From Streptomyces asoensis (lineage in GTDB: Bacteria > Actinomycetota > Actinomycetes > Streptomycetales > Streptomycetaceae): a stretch of DNA of 64,000 nucleotides. Both the position numbers and the translations under genes were made by a program. The notes below the pieces were generated by a model. It was not told where the DNA came from. It ran no database searches and saw only the letters and a program-made list of their open reading frames with translations. The stretch lies in contig NZ_CP049838.1 of assembly GCF_013085465.1 (NCBI RefSeq), positions 7,936,001 to 8,000,000 of the forward strand, written 5' to 3'. Below, piece after piece: positions 52,807-63,614 of this stretch. Position 1 is the first letter of the stretch. Each line of letters begins with the position of its first letter.

Positions 52807-52870
52807 CCGAGAAACGTTCAGGGGCGTCACCGAGTAACGGGCCGCAACTTTGCTTGCGCCCGTTTCTCGG
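52807..52870. repeat. Nested inverted repeats between the repeat-protein gene and nitrate reductase
   Basis: Outer arms CCGAGAAACG (52807-52816) and CGTTTCTCGG (52861-52870) match perfectly across 44 bases. The inner arm AACGGGCCGCAA (52836-52847) pairs with TTGCGCCCGTT (52854-52864), with one bulge, around CTTTGC; CGAGT/TCTCG extends the inner stem. The outer and inner structures share the right arm, so they are mutually exclusive. It lies 41 bases upstream of the minus-strand start and 322 upstream of the nitrate reductase start. Confidence 0.6.
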
Positions 52871-53191
52871 TGCGTGGGGAACGTGCGTACCGGCTCGGCG
52901 TACGCCGGCCCGGCGGGGGGCGCACGGACCGGGCTCACAGCGGGAACGCAACCGCTCGCGCGGCCGGAACCTGTCGCCGCACCGGCACGGAACGTGCCCG
53001 CCCGCGGTCCGGGTAGCCTGCCCTCCTGCGGGGCGGCAGCGGCCGGCTCACATCCGCCCGCCCCCCGGTGTGCGCCGGGCTTAACTCCTGGCGGCCGGTC
53101 CGGGAGACACCTGTGTAATGCACGGTTCGTACCGTCACAGAGGCTTGCAGAGGCTCTCACCAGGCTGATCGGCAGAAGGAAAGGGGCGCCC

Positions 53192-56100
53192 GTGGCCGCG
53201 TTGGACCCGCGGACCGACAGCGCGACCACGACGAAGGTGCGCACGGTCTGCTCGTACTGCGGTGTGGGCTGCGGCATGCTCCTCGACATCGGCCGCGGAC
53301 CGGACGGGCGCCGTACGGTCCTGAAGGCGTCCGGCGACAAGCAGCACCCGGCGAACTTCGGCCGGCTGTGCACCAAGGGCGCGACCACCGCCGACATGCT
53401 CGCCGCGCCCGGCCGGCTGACCGGCGCGCTCGTCCGCCCGGACCGCGGCGCGGAACCGGAGCCCGCCCCCGTGGACACGGCGATCGCCGAGACGGCACGG
53501 CGGCTGCGGGCGATCGTCGACGAGCACGGCCCCGACGCGGTCGCCCTCTACGTGTCCGGCCAGATGAGCCTCGAAGCGCAGTACCTGGCCAACAAGCTGG
53601 CCAAGGGCTACCTCCGCACCAACCAGATCGAGTCGAACTCCCGACTGTGCATGGCAAGCGCCGGAACCGGTTACAAGCTCTCTCTCGGCGCCGACGGCCC
53701 GCCCGGCTCGTACGAAGATCTCGACAAGGCGGACGTCTTTTTCGTCATCGGCTCCAACATGGCCGACTGCCACCCGATCCTGTTCCTCCGGATGATGGAC
53801 CGGGTGAAGGCGGGCGCCAAGCTGATCGTCGTCGACCCGCGCCGCACCGCCACGGCCGCGAAGGCCGACCTCTTTCTCCAGGTCGCGCCGGGCACCGACC
53901 TCGCCCTCCTCAACGGCCTGCTCCGCCTCCTTCACGAGAACGGCCACACCGACCCCGACTTCGTCGCCGCGTACACCGAGGGCTGGGAGGCCATGCCGGA
54001 GTTCCTCGCCGACTACGCGCCCGCGACGGTCGCGGAGATCACCGGCATACCGGAGGACGACCTCCGTGCGGCGGCCCGGCTGATCGGCGAGGCGGGGGAG
54101 TGGACCAGTTGCTGGACCATGGGCCTCAACCAGTCCACGCACGGCACCTGGAACACCAACGCGCTCATCAACCTCCACCTCGCCACCGGCAGGATCTGCC
54201 GCCCGGGCAGCGGCCCCTTCTCCCTCACCGGCCAGCCCAACGCCATGGGCGGCCGGGAAATGGGTTACATGGGCCCGGGGCTGCCCGGCCAGCGCTCCGT
54301 CCTCGTCGACGCCGACCGTGCCTTCGTCGAGGAGCTGTGGGGGCTCGAGCCGGGCACGATCAGGGCCGACGGCGTCGGCAAGGGCACCATCGAGATGTTC
54401 CGGAAGATGGCCGAGGGCGACATCAAGGCCTGCTGGATCATCTGCACCAACCCGGTCGCCTCCGTCGCCAACCGCAGGACGGTCATCGAGGGCCTGGAGG
54501 CCGCCGAGTTCGTCGTCGCGCAGGACGTCTTCGCCGAAACCGAGACAAACGCTTACGCCGATGTTGTCCTGCCGGGCGCGATGTGGACCGAGACCGAGGG
54601 CGTCCTCATCAACAGCGAGCGCAACCTCACCCTTGCCCGGCCCGCCGCCGACCCGCCCGGCGAGGCCATGGCGGACTGGCGGCTCATCGCGGCCGTCGCC
54701 CGCGCCATGGGTTACGAAAGCGGTTTCACCTACGACACCGCCGAGCAGGTCTTCGAGGAGATCAAGCGCGCCCACAACCCGCAGACCGGCTACGACCTGC
54801 GCGGAGTGACCTACGACCGGCTGCGTGCCACCCCCGTGCAGTGGCCCGCGGCCACCGCCGACGGCCCCGACCGCAACCCGATCCGCTATGTGAACGACGA
54901 CGGCTCGCTCACCTTTCCCACGGCTTCGGGCCGCGCGGTCTTCCACCCGCGTCCGCACGTCCCGCCCGCCGAGATGCCGGACGACGACTACCCGTTCTTC
55001 CTGAACACCGGCCGCCTCCAGCACCAGTGGCACACCCTGACCAAGACCGCGAGGGTGGCCAAGCTCAACAAGCTGGATCCCGGCCCGTTCGTGGAGGTGC
55101 ACCCCGAGGACGCCGCCGCGCTCGGCATATCCGACGGCGACTCCGTCGAGGTCGCCTCGCGGCGCGGCCGGGCCGTGCTGCCCGCCGTCGTCACCGACCG
55201 CGTCCTGCCCGGCTCCTGTTTCGCGCCGTTCCACTGGAACGACCTGTTCGGCGAGTACCTCAGCGTCAACGCGGTCACCAGCGACGCCGTCGACCCGCTG
55301 TCCTTCCAGCCCGAGCTGAAGGTGTGCGCGGTCTCCCTGACGAAGGTGTCGACACCGGTTACCGTGCAGCCGCCGGCCACGGAGGCGCCGACGCCGGAGA
55401 ACCCGCTCGGGAACGCGCCGGGCACCCGGACCCCGGTGCCGGAAGGGCCCGGAGCCGTGCTCGTACCGACCGCGGTCCTGCCCGCCGCGGCCGAGGTCTT
55501 CGGTCTGCGCCCCGCCCCGCCGCCGGTCCTGACCGAGCGCGAACGGCAGTACCTGGTCGGTTTCCTCGCCGGGATCCCGGCCGGCGCCCCCGGGGTACCG
55601 GTGCTGCCGGCGGACGCGCCGTTCAGCCCCGAGCACGCGCTGTGGGTCAACGGCACCCTCGCCGGCATGTACTCCCGCACCGCCACCGTCACCGCCATGT
55701 CGCCGCAGACCCCGGCGCGCCGGGTCGTCATCCTGTGGGCCTCGCAGACCGGCAACGCCGAGGACTTCGCCACCACCACCGCCGAGCGGCTCACCGCGGG
55801 CGGTCACCCGGCGTCCCTCGTCGCCATGGACGAGGCCGACCCCGCCGCGCTGCCCTCCGACGCCGACCTGCTGCTGATCACCAGCACCTTCGGCGACGGC
55901 GACGCCCCCGACAACGGTGCCGGCTTCTGGGACGGCCTCGACGCGCTGGACACCGGCCGCCTGGAAGGCCACCGCTACGCCGTGCTCGCCTTCGGGGACT
56001 CCTCGTACGACGACTTCTGCGGGCACGGCCGGCGGCTGGACCGTCGGCTTGACGAACTCGGCGCGGTCCGGCTGGCCCCCCGTACCGACTGCGAGCCGGA

Positions 56101-57415
56101 CTACGAGACGGAGGCGGAGGCGTGGCTCGACCAGGTGGCCACCGCCCTGAAGGAGGCCACGGAGGCGGTGCCCGCGGCCCCGGCGGGCCAGGTCCCGGCC
56201 GCCGGGGTTCCGGCCACCGCTCACGCGTCGGCGACCGTTGCGGAAGCCGTTTCCGCAACCGTGACGAAGGGCCCCGCCGCGCCCCGCCCCAAGCGCCCCG
56301 CACCCGTCACCGCCCGTCTGACCGGCAACCGGTTGCTGAGCCTGCCGGGCTCCGGCAAGGAGGTCCGGCGCTTCACCTTCGACACCCGCGACAGCGAGAC
56401 CCCACTCGTCTACGAGGCGGGCGACGCCCTGGGCGTACGCCCCCTCAACTCCCCGGAGGTGGTGGCGGAGTGGCTGAACGTCACCGGCCTCGACGCGCAC
56501 GCGCGCGTGCAACTGAACGGCGTTGGTGAGATCGCTCTGGGTGAGGCCTTCCTGCGCCACCTCGACATCACCCGGATCACCCCGGCCCTGCTGCGCTTCA
56601 CCGCCGACCGCACCCGCGACCCGCGTGAACTGCGCAAGCTGCTGCGTCCCGACAACAAGGACGAGCTGGCGAAGTGGTCCTGGGGCCGCCAGGCCGTCGA
56701 CGTGGCCGCCGAGTTCGGTGTCCGGGCCGACGCGCAGGAGTGGGCCGAGCTGCTGGGACGGCTACAGCCGCGGTTGTACTCCATCTCGTCCAGCCCGCTG
56801 ACCGACCCCCACCTCGTCTCGCTCACCGTCTCCGTCGTGCGGTACGAGAACCTGGCCGGCCGCCCCCGGCAGGGCGTCTGCTCGCCCTTCCTGGCCGACG
56901 CGGAGCCCGGCACCGAGGTGACCGTCCACGTGCAGCGCAGCCCGCACTTCCGGCCGCCGGCCGACCCCGCGACCCCGATGGTGATGGTCGGCCCCGGCAC
57001 CGGAGTGGCGCCTTTCGTCGGCTTCCTCCACGAGCGCCGGGCCCGTGGGCACCGGGCTCCCAACTGGCTGTTCTTCGGCGAGCAGCACCGGGCGACGGAC
57101 TTCTACTACGAGGAGGAACTGGCCGCCCTCCGGGACGACGGCACCCTCGCCCGTCTGGACACCGCCTTCTCCCGGGACCAGCGCGCCAAGGTCTACGTCC
57201 AGGACCGGATCCGCGAGCACGGTTCGCACCTGTGGTCCTGGCTCCAGGACGGCGCCCACTTCTACGTCTGCGGCGACGCCTCCCGGATGGCCAAGGACGT
57301 CGACCTGGCCCTGCGCGACGTCGCGATTCTGCACGGCGGTCTGAGCGAGCCGGAGGCGGCGGCCTATGTGAAGCAGCTCGCCTCCGACAAGCGGTACGTG
57401 CGGGACGTGTACTGA
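53192..57415 (+). CDS. nasA: Assimilatory nitrate reductase fused to flavodoxin/FAD-NAD(P)H reductase module
   Basis: A 1407-residue cytoplasmic enzyme that reduces nitrate to nitrite. The N-terminus carries a [4Fe-4S] site (Cys20, 23, 27 and 60 in CSYCGVGC and GRLCTKG), then the large bis-MGD molybdenum domain (about 30-720). A Pro/Ala linker region follows, then a flavodoxin domain starting [20 protein letters not shown] (about 843) and a CPR/sulfite-reductase-alpha-type FAD and NADPH domain (about 1030-1407; [26 protein letters not shown]). The reductase is therefore self-contained. The GTG at 53192 follows AGAAGGAAAGG. Neighbouring nitrite reductase or nitrate transporter genes are not present here. 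Confidence 0.94.
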   Translation: MAALDPRTDSATTTKVRTVCSYCGVGCGMLLDIGRGPDGRRTVLKASGDKQHPANFGRLCTKGATTADMLAAPGRLTGALVRPDRGAEPEPAPVDTAIAETARRLRAIVDEHGPDAVALYVSGQMSLEAQYLANKLAKGYLRTNQIESNSRLCMASAGTGYKLSLGADGPPGSYEDLDKADVFFVIGSNMADCHPILFLRMMDRVKAGAKLIVVDPRRTATAAKADLFLQVAPGTDLALLNGLLRLLHENGHTDPDFVAAYTEGWEAMPEFLADYAPATVAEITGIPEDDLRAAARLIGEAGEWTSCWTMGLNQSTHGTWNTNALINLHLATGRICRPGSGPFSLTGQPNAMGGREMGYMGPGLPGQRSVLVDADRAFVEELWGLEPGTIRADGVGKGTIEMFRKMAEGDIKACWIICTNPVASVANRRTVIEGLEAAEFVVAQDVFAETETNAYADVVLPGAMWTETEGVLINSERNLTLARPAADPPGEAMADWRLIAAVARAMGYESGFTYDTAEQVFEEIKRAHNPQTGYDLRGVTYDRLRATPVQWPAATADGPDRNPIRYVNDDGSLTFPTASGRAVFHPRPHVPPAEMPDDDYPFFLNTGRLQHQWHTLTKTARVAKLNKLDPGPFVEVHPEDAAALGISDGDSVEVASRRGRAVLPAVVTDRVLPGSCFAPFHWNDLFGEYLSVNAVTSDAVDPLSFQPELKVCAVSLTKVSTPVTVQPPATEAPTPENPLGNAPGTRTPVPEGPGAVLVPTAVLPAAAEVFGLRPAPPPVLTERERQYLVGFLAGIPAGAPGVPVLPADAPFSPEHALWVNGTLAGMYSRTATVTAMSPQTPARRVVILWASQTGNAEDFATTTAERLTAGGHPASLVAMDEADPAALPSDADLLLITSTFGDGDAPDNGAGFWDGLDALDTGRLEGHRYAVLAFGDSSYDDFCGHGRRLDRRLDELGAVRLAPRTDCEPDYETEAEAWLDQVATALKEATEAVPAAPAGQVPAAGVPATAHASATVAEAVSATVTKGPAAPRPKRPAPVTARLTGNRLLSLPGSGKEVRRFTFDTRDSETPLVYEAGDALGVRPLNSPEVVAEWLNVTGLDAHARVQLNGVGEIALGEAFLRHLDITRITPALLRFTADRTRDPRELRKLLRPDNKDELAKWSWGRQAVDVAAEFGVRADAQEWAELLGRLQPRLYSISSSPLTDPHLVSLTVSVVRYENLAGRPRQGVCSPFLADAEPGTEVTVHVQRSPHFRPPADPATPMVMVGPGTGVAPFVGFLHERRARGHRAPNWLFFGEQHRATDFYYEEELAALRDDGTLARLDTAFSRDQRAKVYVQDRIREHGSHLWSWLQDGAHFYVCGDASRMAKDVDLALRDVAILHGGLSEPEAAAYVKQLASDKRYVRDVY

Positions 57416-57594
57416 CGGGAGTCACCAAAAAAGCCCTTGGGAGATGGGGGCACCAAGTGGCGTTGCGCCGAAGAGAGTTGATATTCGGCCATCGCGGCGC
57501 GTCCATGTTCGTTTTCTCAACAGGAGTGGACAAGATCTGACGCACCCTCCGTCCGTGCGAAGCCGCACGGGTCGCCCCGAGGAAGGTCGTGGTC

Positions 57595-60500
57595 ATGTCG
57601 CACCCGCATGTGTCGTCCATGGACCGGCCGGACCGCCCCCAGTGGGTGGAACCGGACCACCCCCGGCGGACGGTCGTCAGCCGTCGTCGTCTGCTCGAAG
57701 GGTCGGCCGCCGTCCTCGGCGCGCTCGCCCTGTCCGCGCCGTCCACCGCCCACCGGGCCGTCGCGGCGGACGGCACCCCGGAGTGGAACGGCGCCATCGA
57801 CGTCTTCCGGCTCGGTACCGAGGCCCCGCACACCACCCTCATGCCGTACGCGGATCTCGCCCAGGCCCTCGCCGCCGACCGCACCCGCTCGCCCTACCGG
57901 CTGAGCCTCGACGGCACCTGGAAGTTCGCGCACGCCGACCGTCCCGACGACCGGGACCCGGACTTCCACCGCACCGATGTCGACGACAGCGGCTGGGACA
58001 CCATCCCGGTTCCCGCCGCCTGGCAGTTGCACGGTTACGACCGCCCCATCTACATCAACATCACCTATCCGTGGTGGGGCGCCAACGGACTGGGGGAGGA
58101 GGCGCAGCCGCCGGCCGCCCCCACCCGCTACAACCCCGTGGGCCAGTACCGTCGTACCTTCACGGTCCCGCGCGGCTGGGCGGGACGGCGGACGTTCCTT
58201 CACTTCGAGGGGGTCAAGTCCGCCCACTACGTGTGGATCAACGGCGAGTTGGTCGGTTACCACGAGGATTCCTACGACCCGGCCGAGTACGACATCACCC
58301 CGCACCTCAAGCCGGGCACCAACCGGATCGCCGTGGAGGTCTACCGCTACTCGGACGGCGACTGGCTGGAGGACCAGGACATGATCCGGCTGAGCGGCAT
58401 CTTCCGCTCGGTCTACCTGTACTCCACACCGGCCGTGCACCTGCGGGACTTCAGGCTGGACACCCCGCTGGGCGACGACCACGGGACGGCCGAGCTGTCG
58501 GTCACCGCCAACGTGCGGGACTACGGCGGACAGGGCGCCGGCCAGTACTCCGTCGAGACACAGCTCTACGACGCGAGCGGGCACCCGGTGTGGCCCCGGC
58601 CCCTCCAGCAGGCCGTCGCGCTCGGCGCCGGGGAGGAGCAGGCCGTACAGGCCGCGAAAGCAGTGCCCGCGCCGCGCCTGTGGTCGGCCGAACACCCGTA
58701 CCTCTACACCGCCGTGCTCCGCCTGCGCGACCCGTCGGGAAAGGTGATCGAAACCCTTTCCCACCGCGTGGGCCTGCGCGAGTTCGCGCTCACGGACGGC
58801 CTGATGCGCATCAACGGCAAGCCGGTCTCCTTCCGGGGCACCAACCGGCACGAGATGCACCCGACCCGCGGTTCGGCCCTCACCCGCGCCGACCTCGTCG
58901 AGGACATCGGGATCATCAAGCGGCTGAACATCAACACCGTCCGCACCTCGCACTACCCCAACAACCCGCTGTGGCTCGAACTCGCCGACGAGTACGGCCT
59001 GTACCTCGTGGACGAGACCAACCTCGAGACCCACGGCATCCGGGGCGAGTACCCCGGCAACCACGCCGAGTGGACGAAGGCGTGCGTGGCCCGTGCCCAG
59101 AACATGGTCCACCGCGACAAGAACCACGCGTCGGTCGTCATCTGGTCCCTCGGCAACGAGGCCGGCGGCGGTACGACGTTCAACGCCATGCACGACTGGA
59201 TCCGTTCCTACGACACCACCCGCGTCATCCAGTACGAGGGCGACGACCGACCGGGGATCAGCGACATCCGCTCCGAGATGTACGACAGCCCCGCCCGCGT
59301 CGAGGCGCGGGCCGAGGACACGAGCGACACCCGGCCGTACGTGATGATCGAGTACTCCCACGCGATGGGGAACTCCAGCGGGAACTTCAAGAAGTACTGG
59401 GACCTGATCCGCCGTCACGACGTGCTCCAGGGCGGTTGGATCTGGGACTTCGTCGACCAGGCCCTCGACTGGCCCACCCCCGTCCGCAAGCTGTTCACCG
59501 AGGCCGGGCCCGCCGCACTCAGGGGCGAGCTCATCGCCTCCGGCGGCACCTTCACCCGCGCCGAGGGCGTCTCCGGAGGAACCGTGTTCGCCCGCGACGC
59601 ATCGCTGGACCTCACCGGCTCCCTCACGCTGGAAGCCTGGATCACCCCGCACGTAACCGGTTACCACCAGCCGATCCTGGCCAAGGGCGACACCCAGTAC
59701 GCCTTGAAACAGACGAACAGGACCCTCGAGTTCTTCATCTACGGCAGCGGCCAGTGGATCACCGCGAGCTGGGCACTGCCGGACGACTGGACCGGCACCG
59801 AGCACCAGGTCGCGGGCGTCTTCGACGCGGCGACCGGCACGCTGACCCTGTATGCCGACGGCGCGGTCCGGGCCACCCGCACCACCACGGTGCGCCCCGG
59901 CAACAACACCGCACCCCTGTCCCTGGCCACCGACGTCGACAACCCGACCCGGGAGTTCAGCGGCACCGTCCGGCGGGCACGCGTGTACGCCCGGGCGCTG
60001 AGCGCGGCCGAACTGGCCTCCGCCGGCCGTGGTCCCGGTGACGACGGCGTACGGTTCTGGTTCGACGCCGCCACCGTCGGCCTCACCGAGAAACGCCCCC
60101 GCGAGAAGTCGTTCCGCGCCTACGGCGGCGACTGGGGCGACAACCCCAACGACGGGGCCTTCTCCGGCGACGGCATCGTCACCGCCGACCGCGGGGCCAC
60201 CGGCAAGTCCGCCGAGGTCAAGCGGATCTACCAGGCCGTCGGCGCGGCACCGGCCGCCGGCGACCTGCTCGCCCCGGGAGCGGCGGTCACCCTCACCAAC
60301 GAGTACCTCTTCACCAACCTCCGCGAATTCGACGGACGTTGGGAACTCGTGCGGGACGGAGAAGTGGTCCAGCGCGGAAAGCTGAGCCGTGACCGACTCG
60401 ACGTGGCCCCGCTGACGAGCAAGGACGTCACCGTGCCCTTCGAGCTGCCGGACCACCCGGCGCCGGGCGCCGAGTACTTCCTCCAGCTGTCGTTCACCAC

Positions 60501-61527
60501 CAGGGAGACGACGAAGTGGGCGAAGTCCGGCTTCGAGGTGGCGAGGCAGCAACTCGCGGTCGACGCCGGGAGCCCCGCCGTCACGCCCGTGCCGCTGGCC
60601 GGCGTTCCGGCGCTCAGCCACCGGGACGGCGCCGAAACGGTCACCGTCGAGGGCAGGAACTTCTCGGTCACCGTCGACAAGAAGACCGGCGTCATCACCT
60701 CCTACGAGGCCGACGGCACCCGGCTGATCTCCTCGGGACCGGCCCCCAACTTCTGGCGTGCCCCCACCGACAACGACCGGGGAAACGGACAGCACACCCG
60801 CAACCAGACCTGGCGCGACGCCGGCGCGCGTCGCAAGGTGACCGACGTGAGCGTGCGGCCGCTGCGCGACCGGGCCGTGGAGATCAAGGTCGCCGGCACG
60901 CTGCCCACCACGACGGAATCGACGTACACCACCACCTACACCGTTTTCGGAAACGGTGAGATCAAGGTCGACAACACCCTGCACCCGGGTGCCGCCTCCT
61001 TGCCGTACATCCCGGAGATCGGCACGCTGCTGTTCCTGCCCGCCCGTCTGGAGCAGCTGCACTACTACGGCCGCGGTCCCGAGGAGAACCACTGGGACCG
61101 CAACGACGCCACCGACGTGGGCCGTTACTCCGGCACCGTCGCCGGGCAGTGGACCTCCTATCTGCGGCCCCAGGAGAACGGCAACAAGACCGACGTCCGC
61201 TGGGTCGCCCTCACCGACGGCGACGGCACCGGCCTGCTGGTCTCCGGCGAGCCGGTGCTGGAGTTCAACGCCTCGCACTTCACTCCCGAGGACCTGTCCG
61301 TCGGAGCCCGCCACGACTACCAGCTCACCCCTCGCAAGGAGGTCGTACTGCGCCTGAACCACCGGCAGATGGGTGTCGGCGGTGACAACAGCTGGGGCGC
61401 GCACACCCACGACGAGTACAAGCTGTTCGCCGACCGCGACTACGCGTACACCTACCGGCTGCGGCCGTTGACCGACGTCGACAAGGCGACGGCCGCGTCG
61501 CGGCGGCCGACGGCAACCTCCGAGTAA
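57595..61527 (+). CDS. Exported GH2 beta-galactosidase with internal LamG domain
   Basis: A 1310-residue LacZ-type glycosidase. A twin-arginine signal (VVSRRRLLEGSAAVLGALAL) predicts export. The sugar-binding, Ig-like and TIM-barrel domains of glycoside hydrolase family 2 follow, with acid/base Glu522 in SLGNEAGGG and nucleophile Glu586 in MIEYSHAMGN. At about residues 640-820 a LamG/concanavalin-type domain (DLTGSLTLEAWITPH to ARVYARALSAAEL) is inserted before the conserved YGGDWGDNPND. Domains 4 and 5 (SHYxx beta-gal small chain) complete the C-terminus. It releases galactose from extracellular oligosaccharides. The ATG at 57595 follows GAGGAAGG; a GTG two codons earlier is also possible. 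Confidence 0.93.
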   Translation: MSHPHVSSMDRPDRPQWVEPDHPRRTVVSRRRLLEGSAAVLGALALSAPSTAHRAVAADGTPEWNGAIDVFRLGTEAPHTTLMPYADLAQALAADRTRSPYRLSLDGTWKFAHADRPDDRDPDFHRTDVDDSGWDTIPVPAAWQLHGYDRPIYINITYPWWGANGLGEEAQPPAAPTRYNPVGQYRRTFTVPRGWAGRRTFLHFEGVKSAHYVWINGELVGYHEDSYDPAEYDITPHLKPGTNRIAVEVYRYSDGDWLEDQDMIRLSGIFRSVYLYSTPAVHLRDFRLDTPLGDDHGTAELSVTANVRDYGGQGAGQYSVETQLYDASGHPVWPRPLQQAVALGAGEEQAVQAAKAVPAPRLWSAEHPYLYTAVLRLRDPSGKVIETLSHRVGLREFALTDGLMRINGKPVSFRGTNRHEMHPTRGSALTRADLVEDIGIIKRLNINTVRTSHYPNNPLWLELADEYGLYLVDETNLETHGIRGEYPGNHAEWTKACVARAQNMVHRDKNHASVVIWSLGNEAGGGTTFNAMHDWIRSYDTTRVIQYEGDDRPGISDIRSEMYDSPARVEARAEDTSDTRPYVMIEYSHAMGNSSGNFKKYWDLIRRHDVLQGGWIWDFVDQALDWPTPVRKLFTEAGPAALRGELIASGGTFTRAEGVSGGTVFARDASLDLTGSLTLEAWITPHVTGYHQPILAKGDTQYALKQTNRTLEFFIYGSGQWITASWALPDDWTGTEHQVAGVFDAATGTLTLYADGAVRATRTTTVRPGNNTAPLSLATDVDNPTREFSGTVRRARVYARALSAAELASAGRGPGDDGVRFWFDAATVGLTEKRPREKSFRAYGGDWGDNPNDGAFSGDGIVTADRGATGKSAEVKRIYQAVGAAPAAGDLLAPGAAVTLTNEYLFTNLREFDGRWELVRDGEVVQRGKLSRDRLDVAPLTSKDVTVPFELPDHPAPGAEYFLQLSFTTRETTKWAKSGFEVARQQLAVDAGSPAVTPVPLAGVPALSHRDGAETVTVEGRNFSVTVDKKTGVITSYEADGTRLISSGPAPNFWRAPTDNDRGNGQHTRNQTWRDAGARRKVTDVSVRPLRDRAVEIKVAGTLPTTTESTYTTTYTVFGNGEIKVDNTLHPGAASLPYIPEIGTLLFLPARLEQLHYYGRGPEENHWDRNDATDVGRYSGTVAGQWTSYLRPQENGNKTDVRWVALTDGDGTGLLVSGEPVLEFNASHFTPEDLSVGARHDYQLTPRKEVVLRLNHRQMGVGGDNSWGAHTHDEYKLFADRDYAYTYRLRPLTDVDKATAASRRPTATSE

Positions 61528-61558
61528 CCGGTTCCACCGCTTCCACAGCCCCACCACT

Positions 61559-61618
61559 GCCGACGGTACGGACACGGGCACGGCCACGGATGCCGGGCCG
61601 CGTGGCCGTACCGTCGGC
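61559..61618. terminator. Bidirectional terminator with two alternative stems
   Basis: GCCGACGGTACGG (61559-61571) pairs perfectly with CCGTACCGTCGGC (61606-61618). Inside, ACGGCCACG (61580-61588) can pair with CGTGGCCGT (61601-61609), overlapping the outer arm. It sits between the convergent beta-galactosidase and zinc-ribbon-like genes. Confidence 0.8.
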
Positions 61619-61632
61619 GGTTTTCGAGCGCC

Positions 61633-61983
61633 TCAGGGAGAACGCGGCAGGTCTTCGCCGGCCGACACCGGGTCGGTGAGGCCTTCCCGCAGCCACCGGT
61701 CGTCCTCGAATTCCGGCGGCACATCGTCCTCCCAGGGATCGATCCCCCGTGCCTCGAGTGCGTCGAACCACCGGTCCCGTTGCGACTCCGGCAGACGCGC
61801 GCCGCACCACGGACAGAAGTCGATTCCCCGGGAGGCCGACCCTCCGTCGTGGACGATCAGTCCGTACTCCCGGAACTTCGGTTCGAACCGCACCATCGCG
61901 TCCGGGCAGGCGAAGACATCGGGGTGCGCCTGGCATCGCAGGTCGGCCTGGCGGGTCATCTCGGCACAGCAGTGATCGATCAC
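61633..61983 (-). CDS. Small Cys-rich zinc-ribbon-like protein (DUF6980-like)
   Basis: A 116-residue soluble protein. Cysteines are clustered as HCCAEM, RCQAH, FACPDA and [16 protein letters not shown]; the last is a typical zinc-ribbon knuckle CxxCG. The middle contains [17 protein letters not shown] and the C-terminus is acidic ([14 protein letters not shown]). The pattern resembles small DUF6980 proteins, of unknown function, found next to unrelated genes. The GTG at 61983 follows GGGGAGA. It is divergent from the dihydrolipoamide dehydrogenase gene, 86 bases apart. Confidence 0.75.
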   Translation of the reverse strand: MIDHCCAEMTRQADLRCQAHPDVFACPDAMVRFEPKFREYGLIVHDGGSASRGIDFCPWCGARLPESQRDRWFDALEARGIDPWEDDVPPEFEDDRWLREGLTDPVSAGEDLPRSP

Positions 61984-62069
61984 TCACGCATTCTCCCCGT
62001 CGGCGCGCGAGAATCGGAACGGCAGCACGCATCACCCGTATCGCACTCCACGGAAAAGGAAACGAATCC

Positions 62070-63482
62070 ATGACCGAGCAGGACGAACGCTTCGACGTCG
62101 TGGTCCTAGGCGCCGGTCCGGGCGGCTACGTCGCCGCGGTCCGCGCCGCCCAGCTGGGCAAGCGCGTCGCCGTCGTCGAGGAGAAGTACTGGGGCGGCGT
62201 CTGCCTCAACGTGGGCTGCATCCCCACCAAGGCCCTCCTGCGCAACGCCGAACTCGCCCACATCTTCACCCGCGAGGCGAAGACCTTCGGCATCAAGGTC
62301 GACGGACAGGTCTCCTTCGACTACGGAGAGGCGTACCGCCGCAGCCGCAAGGTCGCCGACGGCCGGGTCAAGGGCGTCCACTACCTGATGAAGAAGAACA
62401 AGATCACCGAGCTCGACGGCCGCGGCGCCTTCGTCGACGACCACACCCTGCGGGTAACCGGTTACGACGGGGAGATCCGCACCATCGGTTTCGACCACTG
62501 CATCATCGCCACCGGCGCGACTCCCAAGCTGCTCCCCGGCACCAAGCGCAGCGCCCGCGTGGTGACGTACGAGGAGCAGATCCTCGCCGACGACCTTCCG
62601 CAGTCGATCGTCATCGCGGGCGCCGGCGCCATCGGCATCGAGTTCGCGTACGTCCTGCACAACTACGGTGTGAAGGTCACGATCGTCGAGTTCCTGGACC
62701 GGGTCGCGCCCCTGGAGGACGCCGAGGTCTCCGCCGAACTGGCCAAGCAGTACCGCAAGTTGGGCATCGACGTACTCACCTCCACCCGGGTGGAATCCAT
62801 CGACGAGTCCGGTCCGCAGGTGCGGGTCACGGTCACCGGCAAGGACGGCGCCCAGCAGGTCCTGGAGTCCGACAAGGTGCTCCAGGCGATCGGCTTCGCC
62901 CCGAACGTCACCGGCTACGGCCTGGAGAACACGGGTGTGCAGGTCACCGAGCGCGGCGCGATCGACGTCGACGGCCGCTGTCGCACCTCCGTCCCGCACA
63001 TCTACGCCATCGGCGACGTCACCGCGAAACTGATGCTCGCGCACGCCGCCGAGGCCATGGGCGTCATCGCCGCCGAGACCCTCGCCGACGCGGAGACCAT
63101 GGAGCTGGACTACGCCATGATCCCGCGCGCCACCTACTGCCAGCCCCAGGTCGCCAGCTTCGGCTACACCGAGGCACAGGCGCGGGAAAAGGGTTACGAC
63201 GTCAAGGTGGCGAAGTTCCCGTTCACCGCGAACGGCAAGTCGCACGGCCTCGGCGACACCACCGGTTTTGTGAAACTGATCAGCGACGCCGAGTACGGCG
63301 AGCTCATCGGCGGTCATCTGATCGGCCCCGACGTCACCGAACTGCTCCCCGAGCTGACGCTCGCCCAGCAGTGGGACCTCACCGTCCACGAGGTCGCCCG
63401 CAACGTCCACGCCCACCCGACGCTGGGCGAGGCCGTCAAGGAGGCCGTCCACGGACTCGCCGGACACATGATCAACATGTAG
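62070..63482 (+). CDS. lpdA: Dihydrolipoamide dehydrogenase (E3)
   Basis: A 470-residue flavoprotein disulfide reductase. It has the FAD motif [19 protein letters not shown], the redox disulfide [13 protein letters not shown], the NAD fold [20 protein letters not shown], the FAD ribityl motif IYAIGDVT, and the C-terminal catalytic HAHPTLGE. It reoxidises dihydrolipoamide of 2-oxoacid dehydrogenases and the glycine cleavage system with NAD+. AAAAGGA precedes the ATG at 62070. No E1/E2 genes are adjacent, so it is the general E3 or a paralog of it. A strong hairpin follows. Confidence 0.95.
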   Translation: MTEQDERFDVVVLGAGPGGYVAAVRAAQLGKRVAVVEEKYWGGVCLNVGCIPTKALLRNAELAHIFTREAKTFGIKVDGQVSFDYGEAYRRSRKVADGRVKGVHYLMKKNKITELDGRGAFVDDHTLRVTGYDGEIRTIGFDHCIIATGATPKLLPGTKRSARVVTYEEQILADDLPQSIVIAGAGAIGIEFAYVLHNYGVKVTIVEFLDRVAPLEDAEVSAELAKQYRKLGIDVLTSTRVESIDESGPQVRVTVTGKDGAQQVLESDKVLQAIGFAPNVTGYGLENTGVQVTERGAIDVDGRCRTSVPHIYAIGDVTAKLMLAHAAEAMGVIAAETLADAETMELDYAMIPRATYCQPQVASFGYTEAQAREKGYDVKVAKFPFTANGKSHGLGDTTGFVKLISDAEYGELIGGHLIGPDVTELLPELTLAQQWDLTVHEVARNVHAHPTLGEAVKEAVHGLAGHMINM

Positions 63483-63496
63483 CGGCTCTCCGTGCG

Positions 63497-63526
63497 GGCG
63501 GGGCCGTTCACCTGAACGGCCCCGCC
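63497..63526 (+). terminator. Terminator after lpdA
   Basis: GGCGGGGCCGTTCA (63497-63510) and TGAACGGCCCCGCC (63513-63526) are perfectly complementary; the innermost bases form the loop. It begins 15 bases after the stop codon. Confidence 0.85.
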
Positions 63527-63614
63527 TCGCTCGCCGCCGCCGCACGGCCGGGATGTGCTGGCATCCACCGGACCTGCCCCGGGCCGGAGCCGACCGACGG
63601 CGAGGGAGTCCGCC

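Noticed and set aside
53100..53191. Possible GlnR box upstream of nasA (GTAAC/GTCAC-type words)
   Set aside because: GTAAC at 52835 and GTCAC at 53134 exist, but no partner half-site at the right distance fits GaAAc; not strong enough to annotate.
53135..56560. 1141-codon open frame on the minus strand
   Set aside because: It lies wholly antisense to the nitrate reductase gene, whose motifs are intact. Long antisense frames are expected at this GC content and the translation has no family resemblance.
57517..61587. 1356-codon open frame on the minus strand
   Set aside because: Antisense shadow of the beta-galactosidase gene; low-complexity Val/Gly/Asp-rich translation with no domain.
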